Part shown: piece after piece, positions 7,995 to 18,374 of the stretch
Position numbering within the stretch: the first letter of the stretch is position 1
How the letters are laid out: each line of letters opens with the position of its first letter
Assembly: GCF_001434935.1 (NCBI RefSeq)
Contig: NZ_AZEG01000009.1
Coordinates: forward strand, 32,516 to 96,515
Length of the DNA stretch: 64,000 bases
Source of the DNA: Liquorilactobacillus uvarum DSM 19971
GTDB taxonomy: Bacteria; Bacillota; Bacilli; Lactobacillales; Lactobacillaceae
Direction of reading: 5' to 3'
Translations under genes and position numbers: made by a program
Notes under the pieces: model-generated
What the model was told of the DNA's origin: nothing
Databases searched by the model: none
Seen by the model: the letters and a program-made list of their open reading frames with translations, nothing else

Positions 7995-8786
7995 TTAAAT
8001 CCGATTAGTTTCGGGTTGCTTGAGTGCTTTTTTCATATTGCTGACATAATCAATCAATTTTTCTTCAGCATGTGTTCCTTCCTGCGCAATTATTTTTACG
8101 ATTGCTGAACCCACAATCACGCCATCAGCGGTTTTTGCGATTTCGACGGCTTGCTCCGGCGAATGAATTCCAAAGCCAACCGCAATAGGGGCATCTGTAA
8201 ATCGTTTAATGTTAGAAACCATCGTGTCCAAATCAGTTGTAATTCTGTCGCGGGCTCCTGTTACTCCAAGTGAGGAAACAGCATAAACAAATCCATCAGT
8301 CCCTGCAACAATTTTTTTTATGCGATTTCCTGAAGTAGGAGCTACTAAAGGAATCAAAGAGCAATCGGCCTTTTTAGCGAATACTGCGACTTCTGAGCGC
8401 TCCTCTACCGGAAGATCAGGGATGATAACACCATTGATATTTAGTTGTTGACAAGCACTAAAAAATTTATCGTAGCCGTACTTGAAAATATTGTTCAAGT
8501 AAACTAAAAGTACCAGTGGAACAGTGGTCTTCTCACGAATCTTAGCAACCATTTCAAATACTCGCTTTGTTGAAACACCATTTTTAAAAGCCCTTAAACC
8601 AGCTTCTTGTATTACTGGACCATCAGCTATAGGATCGCTGAAAGGGACACCGATCTCAATTACATCAGTTCCTGCATCAGCTAAAGTTTTTACATAATCA
8701 ATCGATTTTTCAAAGTTTGGATCACAAGCAACAACAAAACCAATGAAGGCTTTTTTATTTTTAAAAGCATTACTAATATTAGTCAT
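7995..8786 (-). CDS. trpA: tryptophan synthase alpha chain
   Basis: 263-residue TIM barrel that cleaves indole-3-glycerol phosphate to indole and glyceraldehyde-3-phosphate; the indole is channelled to TrpB. The signature [15 protein letters not shown] carries the catalytic Glu and Asp; GFGIHSPEQ and VIVGSAIV line the phosphate site. The ATG at 8786 is used: GGGGG lies 9 bases upstream and it overlaps the trpB stop by 8 bases, suggesting translational coupling. It is the last gene of the trp cluster. Confidence 0.95.
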   Translation of the reverse strand: MTNISNAFKNKKAFIGFVVACDPNFEKSIDYVKTLADAGTDVIEIGVPFSDPIADGPVIQEAGLRAFKNGVSTKRVFEMVAKIREKTTVPLVLLVYLNNIFKYGYDKFFSACQQLNINGVIIPDLPVEERSEVAVFAKKADCSLIPLVAPTSGNRIKKIVAGTDGFVYAVSSLGVTGARDRITTDLDTMVSNIKRFTDAPIAVGFGIHSPEQAVEIAKTADGVIVGSAIVKIIAQEGTHAEEKLIDYVSNMKKALKQPETNRI

Positions 8787-9987
8787 AAATTTTTTCCCCC
8801 CGATAACGTGCAATTGCAGCTACATCTTTGTCTCCGCGTCCAGAAAGGTTGCAGACGATAATTTGATCCGTACTCATCTGAGGTGCAAGTTTTTTTACGT
8901 AGGCAACAGCATGACAACTTTCAATTGCAGCAATGATTCCTTCCTCACGCGCGAGATATTCAAAAGCTTCGACAGCTTCATCATCTGTGATGCCTACATA
9001 CTCGGCACGATTTTGGGCTGCTAATTCAGCATGTTCTGGACCGATCCCAGGATAATCAAGTCCCGCTGAAATTGAATAAACTTCATCGATTTGGCCATCA
9101 TCATTCTGTAAAAATATGGATTTCATACCATGAAAAATACCAGTTGTTCCGCGTTCTAAGGTTGCAGCGTGTTTTTCGGTATCAACACCTTTTCCCGCTG
9201 CCTCACAACCGATCAATCTCACATCCTTGTCTTTGATAAAATGATAGAAAGCACCAATAGCGTTACTGCCGCCCCCCACGCAAGCAACGATGGCATCAGG
9301 GAGTTTGCCTGTTTCATTAATCAATTGCTTTTTTATCTCTGCACTGATGCATGCTTGAAAATCGCGAACCATTGTTGGAAAAGGATGGGGTCCCATAACA
9401 GAACCGATTACGTAATGTGTATCTTCGGTCCTGCTTGCCCATTCCTGCATGGCTGCATTAACGGCATCTTTAAGCGTACCAGTACCAGTTGTCACAGAAT
9501 GCACCTTTGCACCGAGCAGGCGCATACGATAAACATTGAGAGACTGTCGCTTGGTATCGACTTCTCCCATAAAAATTTCACATTTCATTCCCATAAGTGC
9601 GGCAACTGTCGCTGTAGCCACACCATGTTGTCCGGCACCAGTTTCAGCAATTACTCTTGTTTTTTTCATTTTTTTAGCCAATAGAATTTGTCCTAAAACA
9701 TTATTGATTTTATGAGAACCAGTGTGATTGAGGTCTTCGCGCTTAAAATAAATTTGTGCACCGCCAAGATCTTTAGACATTCTTTGAGCATGATATAAAA
9801 GTGAAGGGCGGTTTGCGTACTTGTGTAGCAAATCAGTGAGCTCTTTTTTAAAAGTAGGGTCATTTTTGTAATAATTATAAGCTTTTACTAACCGATCGAT
9901 CTCATGCATTAAGGTTTCGGGAATATATTGACCACCAAATTCACCAAAACGTCCTGCTTTTTGTTCTTTTTTTAGATCATTTTGCAT
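8779..9987 (-). CDS. trpB: tryptophan synthase beta chain
   Basis: 402-residue PLP enzyme that joins indole and serine to make tryptophan in the alpha2-beta2 complex. The PLP lysine is in [18 protein letters not shown] binds the PLP phosphate; and [13 protein letters not shown] is the family signature. The ATG at 9987 follows AAGGAG by 8 bases and overlaps the trpF end by 11 bases; the GTG three codons upstream is worse placed. No missing catalytic residue was seen. Confidence 0.96.
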   Translation of the reverse strand: MQNDLKKEQKAGRFGEFGGQYIPETLMHEIDRLVKAYNYYKNDPTFKKELTDLLHKYANRPSLLYHAQRMSKDLGGAQIYFKREDLNHTGSHKINNVLGQILLAKKMKKTRVIAETGAGQHGVATATVAALMGMKCEIFMGEVDTKRQSLNVYRMRLLGAKVHSVTTGTGTLKDAVNAAMQEWASRTEDTHYVIGSVMGPHPFPTMVRDFQACISAEIKKQLINETGKLPDAIVACVGGGSNAIGAFYHFIKDKDVRLIGCEAAGKGVDTEKHAATLERGTTGIFHGMKSIFLQNDDGQIDEVYSISAGLDYPGIGPEHAELAAQNRAEYVGITDDEAVEAFEYLAREEGIIAAIESCHAVAYVKKLAPQMSTDQIIVCNLSGRGDKDVAAIARYRGEKIYD

Positions 9988-10561
9988 TTCTAACACTCCT
10001 TATAAATTCTTTTATTTTCTGAGGATCTTTTTTTCCATTTGTTTCAACACCGGAACTGACATCAACGATATCAGGGTGGAATTTTTCGATAACTTGTGTG
10101 ACGTTGCTGGCATTGAGACCACCAGCAATAACAAATGGACGTTGCGGGCGAGTTAACTTATTCAAGTCAGCTTTTTTTCCTGAACCAGGTTTTGGAGAAT
10201 CAAACATAATGTATTCTGCGGGTGAATTATTAGTAGATTGGTTGCTTCTTTTGACTTGAATAATTTCCAAGCCTTTTTTTTGTAAAAATTTGATTTGTTC
10301 ATAAGAAACAGTGCCGTGCAGCTGTGCAACTTGGATAATTCCCATTGAATATAAAGCCAACACATCTTTGTTTGACGGTTCAACAAAAACTCCAACGGTT
10401 TTGATTGAAGGAGAGAGCAGAGAATGTAGCTTTTTTGCTCGTTCAAAAGAGATTTGTCGTTGACTGGGAGCAAAGACAAAACCAATAAATTCTGGGAACA
10501 GTTTGTTTACAGCATGAATATCTTGTTGTTGGTTCAAGCCGCATATTTTGATTTCAGTCAA
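9977..10561 (-). CDS. trpF: phosphoribosylanthranilate isomerase
   Basis: 194-residue TIM barrel that performs the Amadori rearrangement of phosphoribosylanthranilate. Family motifs visible are EIKICGL with the catalytic Cys, [22 protein letters not shown] and [13 protein letters not shown]. The start codon is TTG at 10561, overlapping the trpC stop by 8 bases; AAAGG precedes it at a slightly long spacing, so expression probably depends on coupling to trpC. Confidence 0.93.
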   Translation of the reverse strand: MTEIKICGLNQQQDIHAVNKLFPEFIGFVFAPSQRQISFERAKKLHSLLSPSIKTVGVFVEPSNKDVLALYSMGIIQVAQLHGTVSYEQIKFLQKKGLEIIQVKRSNQSTNNSPAEYIMFDSPKPGSGKKADLNKLTRPQRPFVIAGGLNASNVTQVIEKFHPDIVDVSSGVETNGKKDPQKIKEFIRSVRNAK

Positions 10562-11345
10562 GATGATCTACCTTTCTGAGGCTAGTGATCAAAGCTTTTT
10601 TATTGGTTGAGTGCATCAGATATTCGCCGATTAGAACGCCGTTGACCCCAGCTTGCTTCAGTTTAGAAATATCTTGTTTTTTCTTTATGCCACTTTCTGA
10701 TATGAGAAGAACATTTGAAGGAACATATTTTTGGAGTTGAATAGTTGTTTGAAGACTGACATCGAAAGTCTTTAAGTTTCGGTTGTTAATGCCGATGATT
10801 CGAGCATGGGCGGCCAGTGCACGGTCTATTTCATTTTTGTTATGAACTTCAACAATTGCCGACATTCCAAGAGTATTCGCTAATCTGAGAAATGATTTTA
10901 GTTGTTGATTGGTCAAAATTGCAACAATAAGGAGAATAATACTTGCACCATTTGCCTTTGCTTCGTAGATCATATAAGGGTCGATGGTAAAGTCTTTTCT
11001 GAGTAATGGGGTACTTGTCGAAGCCGCAATTTCTTGTAGAAATTTTAAATTTCCCTGAAAGTGATCCTTTTCAGTTAAAACTGAAATGGCAGTGGCACCA
11101 GCTGCAGCATACTCTTCGGCGATTTGCATATAGGAGAAGTGATTGACAAGGACTCCCTTGGATGGCGAAGCCTTCTTAACTTCGGCAATAATGCTTAAGC
11201 TATCAGCAGCTAGCTTTTTCTCAAAAAGAAAGTTTTTGTTAAGGGGAATAGTCGCAACTTGTCTCATTAATGCATCTATATTGAGTACTTTTTGTCGTGC
11301 CTGCATGTTTCTTCTGGTGGATTGGACAAGTTCATCTAAAATCAT
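10554..11345 (-). CDS. trpC: indole-3-glycerol phosphate synthase
   Basis: 263 residues, the usual length of a monofunctional TrpC. It closes the indole ring from the rearranged carboxyphenylamino ribulose phosphate. Motifs visible are [10 protein letters not shown] with the catalytic Lys, [25 protein letters not shown] and GVLIGEYLM. Start and trpD stop overlap as ATGA. Confidence 0.95.
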   Translation of the reverse strand: MILDELVQSTRRNMQARQKVLNIDALMRQVATIPLNKNFLFEKKLAADSLSIIAEVKKASPSKGVLVNHFSYMQIAEEYAAAGATAISVLTEKDHFQGNLKFLQEIAASTSTPLLRKDFTIDPYMIYEAKANGASIILLIVAILTNQQLKSFLRLANTLGMSAIVEVHNKNEIDRALAAHARIIGINNRNLKTFDVSLQTTIQLQKYVPSNVLLISESGIKKKQDISKLKQAGVNGVLIGEYLMHSTNKKALITSLRKVDHLD

Positions 11346-12364
11346 AAAGCAATCACATCACTATTGGATAATTCAGCAAAAGTGTCTAATTTTTTCAGCG
11401 CTAAACCGGAATCAATTGCTTTTTCGGCAAGTTTTAAAGCAGCTTTTAATTGAACTTGGGGTTTGGCAATATGAATTGCTGCCGCTGCGTTCAATAACAC
11501 GACATCTCTTTTAGGACCCTTCTCCCCCGCGAGAATATTACGTGTGATTTCTGCATTTCTCTGTGCAGATCCGCCGAGTAGATCTTCAGGTGTGCAACGA
11601 CTTAATCCAAATTGTTCGGGAGTAATTTCATATTTTTGCAGATGTTCATTTTGGAATTCAACAACGTCTGTTGGGGCAGTTAATGATATTTCATCTAAAC
11701 CATCTTGTCCATGGACGATCATTGCAGAGGTTACATCTAACTTCTGTAAAACAGAAGGCATTATATCCAACAGCTTTTCATCATAAACTCCTAGAAGCTG
11801 CATTGATGCATGAGCTGGATTGGCTAATGGCCCTAAAATGTTAAAAATTGTTCGAATACCTAATTCCTTACGTACAGGAGCAACAAAACGCATTGCTTTG
11901 TGGTATTTTTGTGCAAATAAAAAACAAATATTTTCCTTCTGTAATATTTGCTGTGAGCGGGCAGATGAGGTAGAGATATTTATTCCTAAGGCTTCTAAGA
12001 CATCGGCTGCTCCGCTCATTGAGGACGCTGCTCGATTACCGTGTTTAGCAACTGGAATACCAGCGGCTGATACAACGAAGGCTGAAGTAGTCGAAATATT
12101 GAATGAATTTGAATGATCGCCACCAGTTCCAACGATTTCCAATGCAGGTTGTAGAGTCTTAAAAGCGTGAGCATGTTTTCTCATTGCTGCGGCAGCTCCT
12201 GCTATTTCATCAATGGTCTCTTGCTTCATTGTCAATGCTGTTAAAAATGAAGCAATTTGAACATTATTCGCTTTACCGTTCATAATTTCATTAGTAGCTG
12301 TCTGTGCTTGCTCGAACGTCAGATTTTCGTTGTTAACAACTTTTTTGATAATTTCGTTAATCAT
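11342..12364 (-). CDS. trpD: anthranilate phosphoribosyltransferase
   Basis: 340 residues; transfers the phosphoribosyl group of PRPP to anthranilate. Visible motifs are [14 protein letters not shown] (PRPP loop), [21 protein letters not shown], and [22 protein letters not shown] (split here by the length rule but continuous at about residues 145-166). ATG 12364 follows GGAGG; the in-frame ATG at 12379 lies before that site. It is the first gene of the downstream trp unit and is preceded by its own T-box leader. Confidence 0.95.
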   Translation of the reverse strand: MINEIIKKVVNNENLTFEQAQTATNEIMNGKANNVQIASFLTALTMKQETIDEIAGAAAAMRKHAHAFKTLQPALEIVGTGGDHSNSFNISTTSAFVVSAAGIPVAKHGNRAASSMSGAADVLEALGINISTSSARSQQILQKENICFLFAQKYHKAMRFVAPVRKELGIRTIFNILGPLANPAHASMQLLGVYDEKLLDIMPSVLQKLDVTSAMIVHGQDGLDEISLTAPTDVVEFQNEHLQKYEITPEQFGLSRCTPEDLLGGSAQRNAEITRNILAGEKGPKRDVVLLNAAAAIHIAKPQVQLKAALKLAEKAIDSGLALKKLDTFAELSNSDVIAL

Positions 12365-12481
12365 AAGGTATTCCTCCATTTAATTGAATATTAATTTGTC
12401 AGTGGCTTAACATTTTAAAGTGTGGAGAAATGCCATCGCATTTTAAATTCCATTGATATCCTCCTTCGAAAAAAAGACTAC

Positions 12482-12793
12482 AAAAAAATCCGTCCATAAC
12501 ATGTTCGTTAAGGACGGATTTTCCGCGGTGCCACCTTATTTTGGAATCAAAGAGAACGCAAATAAGCAAAATGCGTATCCGATTCCACACTTGCTAGAGT
12601 GCAAACACACTCCTGATAACTGACGTATATCGTACGTTGCGAAGTACTAACGGAATTTACCCGTGTTCATCGCACCCTCAGTGGTCCATTTAGTAGTCTG
12701 CGTTCAGCCAAATTCTCAGCAACATTGGCTCTCTGAATGTGCACGGCTACCTTGATCTCCACTTCAACGGTTTGCATGGACGAATATTAAGTT
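12482..12793 (-). promoter_or_regulatory. Trp T-box leader in front of trpDCFBA
   Basis: The T-box core AAGGTGGCACCGCGG (12523-12537) precedes a terminator, AATCCGTCC pairing with GGACGGATT and then a run of T (12482-12520). The candidate specifier codon TGG (Trp) sits at 12686-12688 within AATGGACCACT, downstream of a Stem I-like region. Uncharged tRNA-Trp would stabilise the antiterminator and turn on trpDCFBA. The sequence is almost the same as the leader at 14901-15212. Confidence 0.9.
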
Positions 12794-12799
12794 AAGGAA

Positions 12800-12828
12800 A
12801 GATTAAACCATTATGAGATAAATGTCAA
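12800..12828 (-). promoter_or_regulatory. promoter of the trpDCFBA unit
   Basis: TTGACA (12823-12828), a 17-base spacer and TAATCT (12800-12805) directly precede the T-box leader and lie between trpG and trpD. The same -35, spacer length and -10 occur in front of the trpE T-box, so the second unit is not solely dependent on read-through. Confidence 0.7.
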
Positions 12829-12835
12829 TATAAAA

Positions 12836-13411
12836 TCATTTTATTTTCAAAAAATTTGTAATGATTCTATTTCCAACAGCTCTGGGAGTCATAATTGATT
12901 CTGGATGAAATTGAACGCCGAAAAGTTTTTGTGACGTATTTGAAATCGACATAATGTTTTCATCATCAGACACAGAAGTTACAGTAAAAGTACTTGGTAA
13001 TGTCTGAGGATCAAGAACCAATGAATGATAACGAGCGGCTTTAAAAAGATGTGGACAACCAACAAACAAAGGATCAGCAACTGTTTGCTGGATTAGAGAA
13101 GTTTTTCCATGCATTAATTGATGTGCACGATTAATTTTGGTTCCAAAGGCTGCAGCAATAACTTCTATTCCCATACAAACACCAAGAATTGGGATTGTAC
13201 CTTTGAATCTTTTAACTAGATCAAGGCTTATTCCTGCATCTTTTGGAGAACCGGGACCTGGAGAGATAAAAATATGATCTGGATGCATTTGCTCGATCAT
13301 TTCGCAGGTCAGTTCATCATTTTTATATACTTGAATGTCGCTGCTTAAACCGCCAATCTGTTGATACAAGTTATATGTGAAACTATCATAGTTATCAATT
13401 AAGAGTTCCAT
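12836..13411 (-). CDS. trpG: anthranilate synthase component II (glutamine amidotransferase)
   Basis: 191-residue class I glutamine amidotransferase supplying ammonia to TrpE. The oxyanion loop SPGPGSP, nucleophile Cys in GVCMG and the catalytic His-Glu in FHPESI are present. It overlaps trpE by 17 bases, behind GGAGGG. It might also serve folate synthesis as PabA, but the trp context is the direct evidence. Confidence 0.93.
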   Translation of the reverse strand: MELLIDNYDSFTYNLYQQIGGLSSDIQVYKNDELTCEMIEQMHPDHIFISPGPGSPKDAGISLDLVKRFKGTIPILGVCMGIEVIAAAFGTKINRAHQLMHGKTSLIQQTVADPLFVGCPHLFKAARYHSLVLDPQTLPSTFTVTSVSDDENIMSISNTSQKLFGVQFHPESIMTPRAVGNRIITNFLKIK

Positions 13412-14870
13412 TGTTTTTCCCTCCTGTTACTTTATTAAAAGCAAGATCTACAGCGCGTGCCTTGTTTAAACATTCTTGATATTCGTGTTTTGGGATGCTG
13501 TCTGCAACTATGCCAGCACCTGTATGAATAACTGCTTTGTCGCTTGTTTTGTGGACCATTCTAATTCCAATACAGACATCCATATCACCGTTAAAGCACA
13601 GATATCCAAAACATCCGCCATAGACTCCTCGTTTTGTCCTTTCAAGTTCATCAATAAGCTGAATTGCTCTGATTTTAGGAGCACCTGATAAGGTTCCCGC
13701 CGGAAAGACAGCTTCTAGAATATCTAAGACACTCTTGTCAGATGCTGCGACACTCTTAATGGTCGAAGCTAAATGCATGATTTTAGAATAACGTTCTAGT
13801 TGGGCATGCGCGGTAACGTGAACACTGCCAAATTGACTTACTTGTCCAAGGTCGTTTCTTCCTAGGTCGACCAGCATATTATGTTCGGATAATTCTTTGG
13901 GATCATTTTGCAATTCATGCGCAAATTTTTCATCTTCTGCAGGTGTTTTTCCGCGGCGGCGTGTTCCTGCTAGTGGGTAAGTAACAAGTTGTTCTGAAAA
14001 TTTTGTTACTAATGTTTCTGGTGAGGCACCGGCAATTTGAAAATTGTTTTGATGAAAGTAAAAATTGTATGGTGAAGGGTCGCTTTGAGCGAGTTGTTGT
14101 GCTACAGGGATCAGTGATCCCTTAGCATGGCAGCTGTGTGGATTAGAATAGATTAATTGAAAAATATCTCCATTTTTGATATGCAATTGGGTTTTCGCTA
14201 TTCCAGTTGAAAAATCCTTTATAGAATGTTGCAATTTAAAAGGTGATAACTGCACTAAATTGGGCTTTTCTAACTCTTGATTTAGTAATGCTAGTATTTT
14301 TTGCTTGATTAAATGAAGTTTTTTATCTGCCTGCATGTAATTTTTGCGCAAGTTTTGACTAGCAATACTTTGAATGAGAAATAAACGGTGATCAGAATGA
14401 CGATAAGCGATAACAAAGTTGCATAGCAAGAGACCAGCATCTTTTAAGTTATCAGGATTAGCATGGTTGAAAGTAATTTTTTTTAAATAATATTTTGTAT
14501 ATTCGTAGCTAAAATACCCAACTAAGCCACCTGTGAATGGTGGTAATCCTTGTATTTTAGGTTGTTGATGTTTTAGAAGCAGTTTTTCAATATAGGTATG
14601 CGGATCTTGTTTGATGATTTGTTCATTGTGCCCTGTTTGCACCGATATTGAACCGTCGAGTACAGTTATACTTGCTTGAGGTTCTAGTGCGAAGTAGCTG
14701 TATTTTTCTTTCTTGTGGTCCGCAATGGTTAGTTGGAAACAATCTCCAAGCTGATCACAGATTTGAGTTAGTTTAAAAACATTCAGATTTTTTATTTCAA
14801 ACGAGATGCTAATTGGAATACAAGGGTATGTTTCTGCTAATGGTGTGATACTTTCGATGTTTTGCGTCAT
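13395..14870 (-). CDS. trpE: anthranilate synthase component I
   Basis: 491-residue chorismate-utilising enzyme that makes anthranilate from chorismate with TrpG. The C-terminal domain has YPLAGTRRRG, ELSEHNMLVDLGRNDLG and PAGTLSGAPKIRA. The N-terminal feedback motif, commonly FLLES, reads FQLTI at residues 45-49, and NPSPYM reads DPSPYN; both line the tryptophan pocket in known enzymes. The ATG follows CGGAGG. PabB is the alternative, but the trpG overlap and the Trp T-box argue for TrpE. Confidence 0.93.
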   Translation of the reverse strand: MTQNIESITPLAETYPCIPISISFEIKNLNVFKLTQICDQLGDCFQLTIADHKKEKYSYFALEPQASITVLDGSISVQTGHNEQIIKQDPHTYIEKLLLKHQQPKIQGLPPFTGGLVGYFSYEYTKYYLKKITFNHANPDNLKDAGLLLCNFVIAYRHSDHRLFLIQSIASQNLRKNYMQADKKLHLIKQKILALLNQELEKPNLVQLSPFKLQHSIKDFSTGIAKTQLHIKNGDIFQLIYSNPHSCHAKGSLIPVAQQLAQSDPSPYNFYFHQNNFQIAGASPETLVTKFSEQLVTYPLAGTRRRGKTPAEDEKFAHELQNDPKELSEHNMLVDLGRNDLGQVSQFGSVHVTAHAQLERYSKIMHLASTIKSVAASDKSVLDILEAVFPAGTLSGAPKIRAIQLIDELERTKRGVYGGCFGYLCFNGDMDVCIGIRMVHKTSDKAVIHTGAGIVADSIPKHEYQECLNKARAVDLAFNKVTGGKNNGTLN

Positions 14871-14900
14871 TTTGTTTCCTCCGTTTTATAAAAAAGTTTA

Positions 14901-15212
14901 CAAAAAATCCGTCCATAACATGATTGTTAAGGACGGATTTTCCGCGGTGCCACCTTATTTTGAAATCGAAGAGAACGCAAATAAACAAAATGCGTATCTG
15001 ATTCCACACTTGCCAGAGTGCAAACACACTCCTGATAACTGACGTATATCGTACGTTGTGAAGTACTAACGGAATCTATCCGCGTTCATCACACCCTCAG
15101 TGGTCCATTTAGCAGTCTGCGTTCAGCCAAATTCTCAGCAATATCGGCTCTCTGTGTGCGCACGGCCACCTTGATCTCCACTTCAACGGTTTGTATGGAC
15201 GAATATTAAGTT
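14901..15212 (-). promoter_or_regulatory. Trp T-box leader in front of trpEG
   Basis: The same architecture as the leader at 12482-12793: T-box core at 14942-14956, terminator arms 14905-14914 and 14931-14939 with a T-run, and candidate specifier TGG at 15105-15107. Differences from the other copy are scattered single bases, several within stems. It controls entry into trpEG in response to uncharged tRNA-Trp. Confidence 0.9.
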
Positions 15213-15218
15213 AAAGAA

Positions 15219-15247
15219 AGATTAAAATAAGTAAAACGATTTGTCAA
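15219..15247 (-). promoter_or_regulatory. promoter of the trpEG unit
   Basis: TTGACA (15242-15247), a 17-base spacer and TAATCT (15219-15224), identical in boxes and spacing to the promoter of the second trp unit. It begins just before the birA stop codon region on the same strand. Confidence 0.7.
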
Positions 15248-15255
15248 TAGTTAAA

Positions 15256-16224
15256 TTATGCTAATCTTATTTTTGTTACTTCTCCGGATGATAGAGTTGT
15301 TCCATCATCAAGAACAATTTCGCCTTGGCGATTGATCTGGTCAACATAACCAACATATTGATGTTGACCTTGGGTAATAGTGACTTTTTTGTTAAGAACG
15401 GCCGAATGAGTGCGGTATTCATCCAAAAAAGTTCCTTCTTCATAATGTGGGTAAAGTAAGAAAAATTCTTGTAAGACAGCTGCAATGAACTCATTACGGG
15501 AAACAGAATACTTTTTAGCAAATTCAAGCAACGAACCTGCTCTTTGTTGCAGTTCTGAGGGCATGCTATCAACATCTGTTGAATAATTAATACCGATCCC
15601 AATCACAATCTGTTTGATATAACGGCTTTCAATGTCAGCTATTCCCTCAGTTAAAATACCAACAACTTTTTTTCCGTTAACTAAAACATCATTGACCCAT
15701 TTGATGCTAGGGGTAACATGGAGTTTTTTTTCAATTGCGCGAGTAATAGCTGTTGCTGTGGCAGTTGTTAAAAGCCCAGGGTTAAGGGAGGAAGAAGAAT
15801 TCTTCAAAAGCAGGCTCATATAAATGCCGGTATTAGGTGACGAGAAGGCTCGACCATAACGACCATAGCCGCCAGTTTGCTGATTGCTGATAATAACTAA
15901 AGGTAAATTTTTATCAGAGCTGATGCTTATTTCCTTTGCTCGTGTATTTGTAGAACTAATTTTTTCGCGTATTTCGAAATTAATGTTTTTATTTGTTTCA
16001 GCACTCAGATATCGTCTGATAACGAATTCATTCAGAAAACCATTGTCATTGTACTTGTATCCGACATGCGGTTTACTTTCAATTTGGTAACCTTTTTGTT
16101 TCAATGTCTTGATGGCTTTCCAAATAGCTGTCCTTGAAATTGAAAGTTCTTGTGCCAATTGTTCACCAGAGATGGATTGGTCGCTTGATGAAAGTTTTTG
16201 CAGTACGAGTTGATTAGTCTCCAT
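15256..16224 (-). CDS. birA: bifunctional biotin-protein ligase and biotin repressor
   Basis: 322 residues. Residues about 1-65 are a winged helix (SGEQLAQELSISRTAIWKAI), the middle is the ligase domain with GGYGRYGRAFSSP (biotinyl-AMP loop, GRGR-like) and KWVNDVLVNGKKVVGIL, and the end is an SH3-like domain. It attaches biotin to carboxylases such as acetyl-CoA carboxylase and represses biotin uptake genes. AAGGAG precedes the ATG. It stands alone between the trp operon and a divergent membrane-protein pair. Confidence 0.94.
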   Translation of the reverse strand: METNQLVLQKLSSSDQSISGEQLAQELSISRTAIWKAIKTLKQKGYQIESKPHVGYKYNDNGFLNEFVIRRYLSAETNKNINFEIREKISSTNTRAKEISISSDKNLPLVIISNQQTGGYGRYGRAFSSPNTGIYMSLLLKNSSSSLNPGLLTTATATAITRAIEKKLHVTPSIKWVNDVLVNGKKVVGILTEGIADIESRYIKQIVIGIGINYSTDVDSMPSELQQRAGSLLEFAKKYSVSRNEFIAAVLQEFFLLYPHYEEGTFLDEYRTHSAVLNKKVTITQGQHQYVGYVDQINRQGEIVLDDGTTLSSGEVTKIRLA

Positions 16225-16435
16225 TTTTATTACTCCTTAAATTGTTGTATTATCTGGATTATAAATAAAGGTTTGTTAAAGTGCAAAGAAGCGGTAGAAC
16301 GTTTTGGGTTCCAAACAAGAAGAAAAGTGAAAAAATAATGCTTTGTTTTGTTTAAGAATACGGATTTTTCTTTGTTTTGCAATGTTAGTCATGTTACTTT
16401 TGGATAGAAGATTAAGGAGAGGGAGCAATTATAGT

Positions 16436-17536
16436 ATGAAGCTCACAAAAAGAGATTTTATTATGGGACTGCTCATCATATTGAGTGGATGTTTACTCTA
16501 TTTTTTCACCACTAAAGATGCTTTTTTGTACAAACAACCCATTTTGAGAATAACACATGTAAAAAATGGTGAGACGAAAGGGACAGTTGATGAGTTTAAA
16601 AATCATGATCAACAGACAAATCAAATTATAACAGGCAAAATATTAAATGGTAAGAACAAAGATAAGAGTTTTAAAGTCCGCAATACATATACTTTGTCAA
16701 AAGGGATGGATCAAAAATTTTATGTAGGGCAACAGGTTTTTGTCAATGTTTATCAAAAAGAGGGGAAAAAGACTATTTCTATATCGCACTATAAACGCGA
16801 TACGTATTTGCTGATGCTGTGTTGGCTGATATTGATGCTGTTATTTATTGTTATGCGAAGTAATGGATTGAGATCAATTGTGAGCGTAATCCTCAATTTT
16901 ATTTTATTTTTAATTGTTGTTCAGCTTGATGTAATGTGGAATATAACTTCTTTTTTTTGGATTTATGCAATCAGTGCAATTATTTTCACGGCTTTAACTT
17001 TGATTCTTGTAATCGGATGGAATAAACAGTGTTTAGTAACATTTGCCGCAATTTTTTTTGGAACGACAACAGCACTGCTGATTACTGTGACGGCGATGTG
17101 GTTGACTAAGGACAAGGGGATGCATTATGAAGCCTTGGATTTTGCAACACAAGCTCCCAAACAACTATTTTTATCTGCTAGTGTAATAGGATTACTAGGG
17201 ACAGTGATGGACGCGGCAACGGATATTGTTTCAACATTGTTTGAACTAAAACGGAGTCAGCCAAAGATTCATTTTAAGCAGTTATTTAATTCTGGTAGGC
17301 AAGTTGGGAAAAAGATTATGGGTCCGCTGATCAACGTTTTGCTGTTAATTTTCTTTGCTGAAACATTTACTTTAGCGGTGCTTTACTTTAGAACGGGAAA
17401 CTCATTCGGTTATACTTTTGAATGGACAATGTCATTAGGAATGGTTCAAGCAATTATTAGCGGTATCGGGATCACTTTGGTTATTCCGTCAGCCAGTTTA
17501 TTAGCTGCGGCTGCTTTAGGAGGACGAGATAGATGA
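16436..17536 (+). CDS. YibE/F-like multi-pass membrane protein, first of a pair
   Basis: 366 residues. One N-terminal membrane segment (about 10-26), then about 100 mostly extracytoplasmic residues with an OB-like appearance, then seven or so membrane segments. The pattern matches YibE/F-like proteins, found as adjacent pairs in Firmicutes; their molecular role is unknown and transport or export has been suggested. ATG 16436 is preceded by GGGAG, and MKLTKRDF gives a normal positively charged start; the longer ORF adds an odd hydrophobic stretch. It overlaps its partner as ATGA. Confidence 0.75.
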   Translation: MKLTKRDFIMGLLIILSGCLLYFFTTKDAFLYKQPILRITHVKNGETKGTVDEFKNHDQQTNQIITGKILNGKNKDKSFKVRNTYTLSKGMDQKFYVGQQVFVNVYQKEGKKTISISHYKRDTYLLMLCWLILMLLFIVMRSNGLRSIVSVILNFILFLIVVQLDVMWNITSFFWIYAISAIIFTALTLILVIGWNKQCLVTFAAIFFGTTTALLITVTAMWLTKDKGMHYEALDFATQAPKQLFLSASVIGLLGTVMDAATDIVSTLFELKRSQPKIHFKQLFNSGRQVGKKIMGPLINVLLLIFFAETFTLAVLYFRTGNSFGYTFEWTMSLGMVQAIISGIGITLVIPSASLLAAAALGGRDR

Positions 17537-18297
17537 CAACAATGACTTCTTTGACTCTTATTTTGGCTTTGCTGATGTTTGCAACAAGTGGACGTAATGG
17601 AGTGTATTCTTTTATTAGCTTAGTGATTAACTTTTCCCTGTTATTTATAACCGTTGTTTTGATAGCGGGAGGAGTTCCAGCTATCGGAGTCTCTTTTTTT
17701 AGCGGAATATGCATTTTGGCAATTACGATCTATATGGGCAACAGCGGGGAAAGTGAGACTGATATTGCCTTCTTAGCTACGATACTTGTAATGATCGTTA
17801 TGTTGTTATTGATTGTCCCAATCGAACATGCCGCACAGATTCAAGGCTTCAGCAATGAAGACTCTGAAGAAATTGAGGCTTTTAATCTTGCAGTAGGTGT
17901 AAATTTTGAAGCAATTATGATTTCAGCTACAGTTTTGAGTACACTAGGGGCAATAGCAGAAGCAGCAATTGCGGTTTCAAGTGGGCTCCAAGAAATAATT
18001 GAACAAAAACCTGAGATTGAGTTAAGTGATCTACGCAAGAGTGGAAGAAACATTGGACAGCAAATTATGGGGATGACGTTCAATACGCTATTTTTTGGTA
18101 TGTTTGGGGGGAATTTGGCTTTGTTCATTTTATTGTATAAACTGCAAGCTTCATTTGGGTATTATTTGAACTCTAAAATTTTTGTAGGTGAAACGATGCT
18201 TGTACTTTATGCATCAATCGCAGTAATAATGATTATTTGGGTTACAAGTGAGCTAATGGTCCATAAATTAGCCAGACAGCGCAAAAAAAATAAGTAA
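17533..18297 (+). CDS. YibE/F-like multi-pass membrane protein, second of a pair
   Basis: 254 residues with about seven membrane segments and the family-typical stretch LGAIAEAAIAVSSGLQEI. It starts within the last codons of its partner (ATGA overlap), so the two are co-translated and probably form one membrane complex. Function is unknown. No regulatory gene or substrate clue is adjacent. Confidence 0.75.
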   Translation: MTTMTSLTLILALLMFATSGRNGVYSFISLVINFSLLFITVVLIAGGVPAIGVSFFSGICILAITIYMGNSGESETDIAFLATILVMIVMLLLIVPIEHAAQIQGFSNEDSEEIEAFNLAVGVNFEAIMISATVLSTLGAIAEAAIAVSSGLQEIIEQKPEIELSDLRKSGRNIGQQIMGMTFNTLFFGMFGGNLALFILLYKLQASFGYYLNSKIFVGETMLVLYASIAVIMIIWVTSELMVHKLARQRKKNK

Positions 18298-18374
18298 GAA
18301 GCCATTAATATTAATGTGCTTGACTACGTGTTATAATGAACCCATAAAATGCGCTAGTTCAGGGGGATGAAGAA

